Positions 56,367-64,000 of a DNA stretch of 64,000 nt are shown piece by piece. The translations under genes were made by a program, and so were the position numbers. Within the stretch, counting starts at the first letter, position 1; each line of letters begins with the position of its first letter. Source of the DNA: Melieria omissa (taxonomy: Eukaryota; Arthropoda; Insecta; Diptera; Ulidiidae); NCBI GenBank assembly GCA_963971225.1, contig OZ020267.1:54081590-54145589 (forward strand), in the 5' to 3' direction. Below the pieces are notes generated by a model that saw nothing but the letters and a program-made list of their open reading frames with translations, was not told where the DNA came from and searched no databases.

Positions 56367-56445
56367 CTGTGGCCAAAAGCAATAATCACTTAAGTCCATA
56401 AGAATTATTTTGAGCAGCACTCAGTACAGAACTGTGCTTGCGTCC
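56367..56445 (+). mobile_element. Partial copy of the CTGTGGTCAAAAGC MITE
   Basis: CTGTGGCCAAAAGCAATAAT, then CACTTAAGTCC, then GAACTGTGCTTGCGTCC match the left end and ~70 bp of 35228-35474. The match is cut exactly at TTAA 56446, where a palindrome-tagged terminus begins. Confidence 0.65.
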
Positions 56446-56481
56446 TTAACCCTTTACACGGTACAGTTGCATATATGCAAC
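56446..56481 (+). mobile_element. Candidate left end of a TTAA palindrome-tagged element
   Basis: TTAA 56446-56449, CCCTTTACACGGTACA, then the perfect palindrome GTTGCATATATGCAAC at 56466-56481. The right end (TGTAAAGGGTTAA expected) is not found in the window. The mariner at 56929 may have disrupted it. Confidence 0.55.
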
Positions 56482-56928
56482 CAACCGTAAAAGTGCTCGT
56501 AATTGCGGAAGTAGTTCATTCATTTTTTGAAATACTGGCATTAATAGTGGGAAGAAGTAGCAAAATTTTACTTGAAAGCACTTATTTGATCGTTTTTGCG
56601 AAAAGTTGCGAAACAAAAGTAATTAAAAATTATTAATAAAAAACACACCAACACTTTGCGAAAAATGCGGAGTAGGACTTTACTACAACAAACGCATTAA
56701 TTGCTTTAAAAATTTTTATTTAAAATTAAACATATTAAAATAAAAAAACAAGTTTTAATGCTTTGTTACAGATGTGCAACCAAATGTTTTTAACAAAAAA
56801 CCTTAAAAAATTTAAGTATATTAAAAAATAAAAAATACGTGTTTTTCATCATATCCGCTGATATCTCGAAAAGTTCAGTCAGTCAGATTTGGCTAATATT
56901 TCACCAGCAAATTTTTTGAAAATACATA
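56482..56928. other. AT-rich stretch, probably interior of the 56446 element
   Basis: No ORF. TATTAATAAAAA near 56625 echoes 35355 of the MITE at 35228. Nothing further. Confidence 0.35.
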
Positions 56929-58176
56929 CACAGTGCGACAATTATGTATTAAGACTGCCTCAATAAAACACAATTAAAACACGATATCTGCTAATTTTTC
57001 GGTATATTTAATCGAAATATTCTCCTCCTGATTCAATACACTTGTAACATCGATTTAATAGTGATTCAAACGCGTGTTCCAGCTCATTTTTCGGAATTTC
57101 CTCCAGTGCTTTTCCTCCTTTCAACACCAATTTCAGTTTCGGGAACAAAGAGAAGTCGCACGGTGCCAAATCAGGTGAATACGGCGGATGATTCAACACA
57201 CAGACCTGATTCCGAGCCAAAAATTGACAAACAATGAGTCCTGTTTGACTCGGTGCATTATCGTGCAACAGAGACCAACTTTTTGGATCGCGGTATTTCG
57301 GTCGAATACTACGGATTTTGGCCATTAAACGCATCAAAACTTCGAGGTAATATGCGGCAGTAACTGTTTGACCAGTTGGAACAAATTCTTTGTGGATAAT
57401 ATTTTTACTATCGAATAATGTGATGAGCATTGTTTTGATTTTTTATTGAACTTTTCGTGTTTTTTTGACTTGTGGTGAGTTTTTTTAATTCCATTCCGCA
57501 CTTTGACGCTAGGTTTCTGGATCGTATTGGAAACACCATGTTTCATTACCCGTAACAATTGTTTTCAGTAAGTTTGGATAATTTTCTGCGGCTGCAACAA
57601 TGTCTGCAGAATGCCTGACTCTCATTAATTTTTGCTCCTCGTTCAATGTGTGTGGAACAAATTTTGCGCAGACCTTTGTTTTGCACAAATCTTCGCGAAG
57701 AATGAGTCGGATAGTTTCTCTGTTGATGTTTAAGGCCTCTTCCATCATTTCCAGTAAAGCATTGCGTTCTTCTGCAATAAAATCACGAACTTTCTGGATC
57801 ATTTCCGGCGTCCGAACTGAAATTGGCCTTCCTTCTTTTATTTCATCTTCCAGCGACTCTGTACCATCCACAAAACCTTTATGCCATAAAAAAAACATTT
57901 GATTTTGATAAACAAGCAACGCCATACGCTTGCTGCATCATTCGAAATGTTTCTGATGCACTTTTAGAAACTTTTGCGTGAAATGTAATGACCGCTCTTT
58001 GCTCCATGTTAAAATTTCAACATCATTGACATTTTAATAAATATTAAATGTCAACCAAATGTTTTGACAGTTAGTAGAGGAAGGTTGAAGCTTCAAAACG
58101 CATGTGATGGCACATAGATGGCGCGCTTGGTTCCTGAGATATGGTTCGAGTCTTAATACATAATTGTCGCACTGTG
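56929..58176 (-). mobile_element. Mariner element, near full length, 1248 bp
   Basis: 28-bp perfect TIRs beginning CACAGTGCGACAATTATGTA, with TA on both sides (56927-56928, 58177-58178). Length is typical of an intact mariner, but the transposase on the minus strand is inactivated. Confidence 0.95.
57008..58007 (-). pseudogene. Mariner transposase, full-length but mutated
   Basis: Starts at ATG 58007 (MEQRAVITFHAKVSKSASET) and ends at TAA 57010-57008 (GGEYFD), about 333 codons. Both HTH regions, the VCAKFVPHTLNEEQK linker and the DD34D core can be followed. Inactivating changes are: a one-base slip in a T-run near 57900 after the first HTH, and in-frame stops after YDPET (replacing K/RRQ), after SAEWN and after RKVQ. 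Most telling, the first catalytic residue is changed from Asp to Asn in the TGDETW motif (codon 57547-57545). HDNAPS and SPDLAPCD keep the second and third Asp at the 34-residue spacing. Confidence 0.93.
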
Positions 58177-58252
58177 TATATAACATTTGTCACAATGAAA
58201 AAATAAAAGTGACCAAAGAAAAAATTATTAGAAATACTAAAGAAAATACCAG

Positions 58253-58530
58253 GGGCTTTTATTTTTTAAGTCACCAATAAAAATCGTTCAATGACTTTTA
58301 TTTATAAAAGTCATCAACAAAAATCATTCAATGACTTTTATTTTTTAAGTCATCAATAAAAATCAGTAAGTGATTTTATTTATAAAAGTCATTAATAAAA
58401 ATCATTCAATGACTTTTATTTTTCAAGTCATCAATAAAAATCATTCAAGGACTTTTTTTTTTAAGTCATCAATAAAAATCATTCATTGAGTTTTATTTTC
58501 AAGTCGCAATAAAAGAGTCATTCATTCATT
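58253..58530. repeat. ~39-bp minisatellite, about 7 copies
   Basis: Unit GACTTTTATTTTTTAAGTCA followed by TCAATAAAAATCATTCAAT. Alternate units read GACTTTTATTTATAAAAGTC, making each a short palindrome. Degrades into GAGTCATTCATTCATT at the right edge. Confidence 0.93.
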
Positions 58531-60088
58531 AATCGCAGTATTGGACTCATTAAATATCGAAATGTATATATTTTCTTGATGGACTCAACAAAACATGACT
58601 TGACAATTCTGTTTTCTGGAAGAATCATCACTTTTGCATGCAAATAAAACCTAACCTAACCAAACTTGCTGACGTTATCCATTAATTTATCATTGTTACA
58701 GGCTTTTTTAACGAATTCCACTTTCAATCAATGAAATTCTCAGCTCAAACTTGTGATTGCACTGATTGATTTAACAAATTTTTGCTTGCGTGTGAATTTT
58801 CTTTCCCTTTCACTTTGCACTCTTCTTCTCTTTAATCTCTCTATTGTTCTTGACCTTTGAAAATTTACATTAAAGCGCCATCGAAAACGCAACTGTTCAG
58901 CTCTTCATTTCTTTTTTAAAGCTTTGTTTCCTGCTATTTTTGTTTTTTTGTTTTCTAAACATTTTAACCCCATTTCAACCACTTTTGTCAACGAATGAAT
59001 GCGCCTCGCTCGATTTCTTAAGGCTTCACTAAACTATTTTCAATTTGTCAACACGCGACAACAATGCACACGCCAACAACAACAAAGCTGACAAAACACA
59101 ATAAAAATGACAAAACATGACACAAAGCACTTGGCACAACGGCTGACGAAGAGGGGGGTGGGTGTGAAAATGAAATGGTAAAACAAAAAGTAAGCGGTCG
59201 TTGCTGCTCCCCGTGGGCGCGCATTAATTTTTACCCCCCACAGACACACATTGGCTGATTAAGTTATCTGTGCCAAGTCGGTTGGGGCGCGGGAGGGAAG
59301 TAGCGTGCACGAGTGAAGCGGAAGGAATTTAGCAAATTTGCTGCCAGCAAGAAAAACAATGACGCCAAGTGAAAGCACAACAACTGCGCTGAGTCAGCAG
59401 GTCGAGGCAGTGAAATTGCACAATGACGTGCTTGCTGTCAATTGTGATTTTTTATTGTTCACAACAACAACAACAGCAACATGTGCAATTACCAGCTATT
59501 AGCACAATTTGTAGTTAGTGTACTTAACATACAATTTGGGCTGACAATTATTTGCGTGTCGTGAATTAGGCGCTGAGGGAAATGCCGGTCAGTGGGACAA
59601 TAGATAGAAGGACAACAACAACTTTAGCTATCAGTGGAATACATGAATCAATCTTTTAATGCAGACGAAGACATTTGCCTGTTTATCGCTTCAACCCAAT
59701 GTTTGTCTAACAAAATGCAGTCTTTTGGGCATTTATTTATCAGTTGTTGTTGTTGTTTGTAGTAACGACCAATGTTTTCTTTTTCTTGTATATTGTTTTA
59801 TTCAATTGGGTTATTTAAATATGACTTAATCGGTTAACTGCCTAGTTTTTTCATTAGTACATAAGTAAGACAAATATTGGGGCATGTTGGACCCACCCCT
59901 AAAACTTCCCTTGTGTGCGGCACAGCATATAAATTTTCCTTCATTCTGTCATGTTATGTCCAATCGTCGATTTGTGTATAGTAATTGTTATTTGCTTACA
60001 GTTACAGTTACAGTTATAGTTATACAGTTAAATCCTGTGCACATATTATACAATGTTATAGAAATATCTTTAAAAGAATCTTATTATA
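58531..60088. other. Non-coding stretch
   Basis: No gene. CAA tract at 59462-59480, short GTTACA repeats near 60000-60020. Small frames lack domains. Confidence 0.45.
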
Positions 60089-60685
60089 TCGCACACGCAC
60101 TACAAAAGTGACACAACTCAAAATTTTGCACAATGCATAAATGTACCAATCAGCAAAAGCTCAGTATATTTTGTTGTTGTTAACTGTTGCAAAAATACAG
60201 TTAGGTTTCTCTTCATGTCAGAAGTTTGATGCTATTTGATCGCTGCAGCTCAATGCAAAAGAGTCCTAACTCAAATTGTGTCACTTTTGACGAAATAAAT
60301 TTTTGTTAAAGTTAATTTTAAGCAAAATTCTGAAAATTTTTGCATATATTTTTATTTATTAAAATTAATTATGAATTTTCAAAATTTTCCTTTCAACTTT
60401 TTGACTGTCATTTATAATTATTAAATTCAGAAAAAGTGGCATAACTTGAAATAGTTCCGTAATTATTGAATTAAAATATCATCAAAACAGTCACAACTCA
60501 AAATTTTGGATTTTCTAGTGTAAAATTAAAAAAAAACATTCTTGCAACTTATCATAAAGCATAATCTGTAAGGATTTTCTACTGAACGGAAATTAAAAAA
60601 AAATTTTATTTAGCTCAAAAACAGTTTTTTGTGTTTCCTGAAAAATCAAAAATTGAGTTGTGTCACTTTTGTTGTGCGTGTGCGA
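60089..60685. mobile_element. Tc1/mariner-type MITE, 597 bp
   Basis: Ends TCGCACACGCAC(T/A)ACAAAAG continuing GTGACACAACTCAA, 34 bp with one mismatch, flanked by TA (60087-60088 and 60686-60687). The terminal word GTCACAACTCAAAATTTTGG recurs internally at about 60490, and CAAATTGTGTCACTTTTGAC at about 60272 in inverted orientation. The subterminal repeats therefore resemble transposase sites. No ORF. Confidence 0.85.
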
Positions 60686-60789
60686 TATGACAAGGTTTGC
60701 CATCGATTGAAGTCAAATTTCGGTGTCAGTCGACTGACATGCCGTTCTCACTTTGATAGTCAAATACGATTTGACATCATATTTTCAAA

Positions 60790-61130
60790 ATGAACAAATG
60801 TTATTTGAAATCAGGAAAACTGTGCAAACGAGTGACAGTAGCCGCGGTGGGATTGGTATCCTGTATCAGGGTATTAAAAAACCAAAAAAACAGAAGACGT
60901 AGCGCGAAAAAACGCTTGTGGATTCGACCTGGACTTACCCACAGATCCACCAGCGGATTTTACGAAACGCTGCGGGCAAGGATGCGATAGCAGGACCCTC
61001 AGTGGTTTCGCAACTTCGTCCGGATGAGTGTGGACGACTTCGACTACCTTGTGGCACGTCTATCGCCACACATCAATAGAAGAACAAGCAGTTTCGGCAA
61101 GCGATTACGGGGCGAAACGTTCACATTTTC
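60790..61130 (+). pseudogene. PIF/Harbinger transposase N-terminal fragment
   Basis: From ATG 60790 the frame gives a basic segment RVLKNQKNRRRSAKKRLWIR and then PGLTHRSTSGFYETLRARM. This matches the (R)WWVRP..RR..GFY.TL motif at the start of Harbinger (HARBI1-like) transposases. It stops at 60990. One base out of frame, from 60991, it continues QDPQWFRNFVRMSVDDFDYL, VARLSPHINRR, matching the FR(M)S...FD.LL..V.P.I motif. The DDE catalytic domain is not present. Possible element ends are ATGCCGTTCT near 60739 and AGAACGAGGCAT near 61623, unproven. Confidence 0.78.
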
Positions 61131-61260
61131 AAATGCAAACACAAACGATTTGTCAGCATGTTGACATCTTTTGTTTTGTCGTCAAACGTAGTGAAATCGT
61201 TTGTTCGACACAAATTCTATCGTTCTCATTTGATTGTTACTTCCTATCATAGTATAATTA

Positions 61261-61482
61261 TAAAGTAGTCTAACCTGAACTCTCCCCTCTTTTAAGTACA
61301 AATTTTTTGAAATTTCTTTCACAATATTTCATTTTGATGTACAAAATTTGTCAACAGAAAACATAAACTCATATTGATTTGACACAAAATATTTTCAAAA
61401 CTCTGTTCATAAAATTTTCTGCCAATTTTTGTAAACAAAATAGAAATACATTAGAAATACTCTCTCAGGTTAGACTACTTTA
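61261..61482. mobile_element. MITE, 222 bp, with TTA target duplication
   Basis: TIRs TAAAGTAGTCTAACCTGA (61261-61278) and the complement ending at 61482, both flanked by TTA (61258-61260, 61483-61485). A 3-bp TTA/TWA duplication fits PIF/Harbinger MITEs; a TA-based reading is also possible. Lies ~130 bp downstream of the Harbinger transposase fragment. Confidence 0.78.
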
Positions 61483-61947
61483 TTAGTATAATAATCTATA
61501 AGTATAATAATCTGCTTCCTATGGCAAATCTTAGTCATACATGTAAGCAAACACAAATGACACCATATCACAACCCGTTCTCATTTAACTGACTACAAAT
61601 GACATCATATATGACATAGTCAGAACGAGGCATTAGTTTATGTTTGTGTGTGTCAAAGAAACACTAAGCATCCCTTTCTTTTTTACGAAAATATATTCTG
61701 GTTGTTAAGATTCTATTTGTATAATTTGTATATAGTTTTATCCATCTTAGTTTACAGATAAAACATTTTAATATTTTTAGGTTTTTTGTTGAGAAAACAT
61801 AAACCAATGATTGATTGAAATTGCAGTTACGGCTATGGCTGCAGTTGTCTCAATGAAGAGACACTTTTCTGTCACTAAACAACTCACTCTAGACGTTAAT
61901 ATTTAGTTGGAAAGTTCTTGATTTTGCCTCATTCAATGACTTGTTTG

Positions 61948-62376
61948 CTCTTAAATCAATCAACGCTAGGAACTAAGTAAGGTTCACCAGACTCAAGGAA
62001 AGGCAGTGAGTGCCCCTTTTACTTGTTGTACAACAGTGAACTCATCTACGTTCTGAGTCATTGGTTTTGACACTTTAATATAAATTATTGAAAAAAGATA
62101 TTTGTATATAAATATAATAAATGCCGCAGAAATTTGACAAAGAGAAGTGTTCTTAAATCAAACCTATTAATATTTGAGTTCTAAATTCAATCAACGTCAG
62201 AAACTCACTAAGGTTCACCAGACTTGAGTAGGTACTCCAAGGATTTAGAGGCAGTGCCCACTTTCTCTTGTTGTACAACAATGAGGTCGTCTGAGTGTGA
62301 TAAGCTCTGACAACCACTTTAACCTAACTAAATGTTGCCGAGATTTGACAAAGTAAAGTTTTCTAAAATCAACGTA
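61948..62376. repeat. Two-copy tandem duplication, ~220-230 bp
   Basis: Both copies contain AATCAATCAACG..AGRAACTMASTAAGGTTCACCAGACT, AGGCAGTG..CCC, CTTGTTGTACAACARTGA, TCTGAGT and a TTTGACAAAG..AAGTGTTCT/AAGTTTTCT end. Imperfect. No coding frame. Confidence 0.6.
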
Positions 62377-64000
62377 ATGTTTCACATTTCACAGAGTTCA
62401 CGTGTTGATTCATCTTAAAAAGGTAAAAAATCAATAGAATTTTGACTCAGCAATTACGAGACAGACGCAAACATGAGTGTTCACGTTTCCTTTTGACGAG
62501 CCCTAAGTTGAGTACACAATCAATATGCGTAAGTGCCCCAAAGGATATTAAATATTGGTGACTTCAAAAATGAATTCAAACCAGTTTTTAACCAAACTAT
62601 TGCTTCAAAATAATCATGAAACACTGAATCGAACCACTAAACAAATTTTTATAGTTCACAGTTGTGCTTTAAAATCAAAAATTAACATTGCGTATACGCC
62701 AAGTAAGCCCACATTTATTATTTAAAGAAAATTCACCTTGTGTGCTATCTATCTATGCTGTATGTAACGAAATACAGATATATGTATGTAATACAGATAT
62801 ATATATGTATGCCAACTTATTTATACTAACAATTTACAAAGAATTTAAACTAGGAATGACTGCAGAAGTAACGCTGTGAAGTGTATTAACCAAACTATTT
62901 TAATCGTTTTTATACCAATCCATTTTTTTTATTACACTATGCAATTGTTAACTATTTTCCACTTGGCTACATAAAACTAATCCAAATCCATTTCGCCCCT
63001 GAGTGAAGAGTAAAGCGAACCCTAGGCGCATTACAACATCAACAGTGAGTAAAAATTTATAATACAAGTCAACCTGATGGCGAGCGGGTTGGGTTATTTG
63101 AACTGCATGCAACATGCAACGACTGCGCCACAGGACATGTGAGCCAACCACTATGTAGACACTTCTCGTTGGCAAACAGAAAGTATGTCAATAATACACA
63201 TATGTACATATATATGTATACTGTACATATGTATTGCACACAGTCTTCAATGTCATGCGTGGCCATTGTTTTGCTTACTCTTTGCTTCGCATCATCCCTG
63301 CAGCAAGTTTAATTTCTTGTGGTAACATGGCTGTCAGCAAGGATCTGCTGTCATGGTGTGCTGTAGACGAGAATTGTAATTGTTTGCTGTTGTTATTGTC
63401 GCTGTTTCGATTGCTATTGTACTACGTTGGACGTATAGCGTCGTTTCTATTCGTTTATGTACTTTTGAATTTACTTATAGCTGCATTTTTTCGCCCGCCC
63501 AACGTTGTTATCCTTGAATGTGCTTTCAAGTAATCGTTTGTTTGTTGTTGCCCTAAATTACAACTCGTAATCATCGTTGAGCGTGTATGTTTGTCAGCTG
63601 TTGTATAAAAACAAAAAACTATAAAAGAAAATACCATTGCGTTTGCTTCAATTCACGTTGAGTTCAAGTGTTTGTATTTATTATTATTATTTTTGTGATA
63701 CTCTTTAAGAATTTTTAATCAAAAGTTTGATTATTTGTTGTAAGCTCACACACAAATAAATTCATATTTATTTATAAATTTTCATACATATATATTTACC
63801 AATGTATCAGCTGCGTTTCAAAGGAAACAGAACTTTTGAAAAATTGTGGGCCTTGGTACATTAGAAAGGACCAAAGGACCAAAATTTCTTGATACTTGGT
63901 TGACTCTAAGCGGAGTTACAGTAAGGCATCTAAAGTGACAGTAAGTTTGTGTACAAAAATTGTATCGAACAAAGAGCCAACGTTAGGTTTTATTTTGAAC
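62377..64000. other. Non-coding stretch
   Basis: ATACAGATATATGTATGTA is nearly duplicated at 62772 and 62791. A palindromic GTACATATATATGTATACTG run lies near 63204. A hydrophobic 99-codon frame at 63234-63533 has no signal-peptide-plus-domain structure I can defend. 63830-64000 is unmatched within the window. Confidence 0.4.

Noticed and set aside
63234..63533. Hydrophobic 99-codon frame as a small membrane protein
   Set aside because: No consistent start context or conserved feature; Leu-rich because of TTG/CTG-rich DNA.

Overview
The window reads as nuclear DNA from a higher fly. It is AT-rich and full of CAA/CAG/GTT trinucleotide runs. It carries fly-type transposons (mariner, hAT, pogo-like, Harbinger, TTAA-inserting elements), fly-type non-LTR retrotransposon remnants and a CAAA-ATG start context. 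A tephritid-like fruit fly is my best guess, but that is inference. I see no operons, rRNA operon, confident tRNA gene, CRISPR array or plasmid/phage module.

Only one stretch looks like host protein-coding sequence. It is an N-terminal exon on the minus strand (43147-42690) encoding a polyglutamine / Gly-Ser-rich head that ends at a consensus splice donor. Everything to its left (42.7 kb) would then be first-intron or intergenic DNA, and the rest of the gene lies outside the window.

Left third (1-24 kb): satellite family A (1-575 and 15920-17670), satellite family B (13670-14500), six LINE or mariner relics and deletion derivatives, a foldback element, a 2.0 kb hAT derivative with ~365-bp inverted arms carrying a TTAA-inserted element, a pogo-like MITE, a SINE, and a 2.0 kb (ATATC)n array at 22131-24109.

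Middle (24-48 kb): two TTAA-flanked elements with G-run ends, a second pogo-like MITE, a 5S-rRNA-like fragment, a LINE split by about 1.7 kb of other DNA, adjacent (GTCTA)n and (GTCTTA)n arrays, satellite family C with an 83-bp TTAA insertion, a solo LTR with target duplication, the coding exon, and a 1.1 kb (AAAAT)n array.

Right part (48-64 kb): another LINE tail, satellite family D interrupted by a second solo LTR and a hAT-type MITE, a nearly full-length mariner with a mutated first catalytic Asp, a ~39-bp minisatellite, two MITEs and a Harbinger transposase fragment.

Two themes stand out. First, several insertions sit inside tandem repeats or inverted arms, so neighbouring monomers or the partner arm show the empty target site and fix the insertion boundaries to the base. 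Second, four loci share a TTAA-CCC terminus followed, at the same spacing (dyad centre 22.5-23.5 nt inside), by a perfect palindrome of at least 16 bp whose sequence differs at each locus. This looks like conservation of dyad symmetry rather than of sequence, and is the best candidate here for something undescribed.
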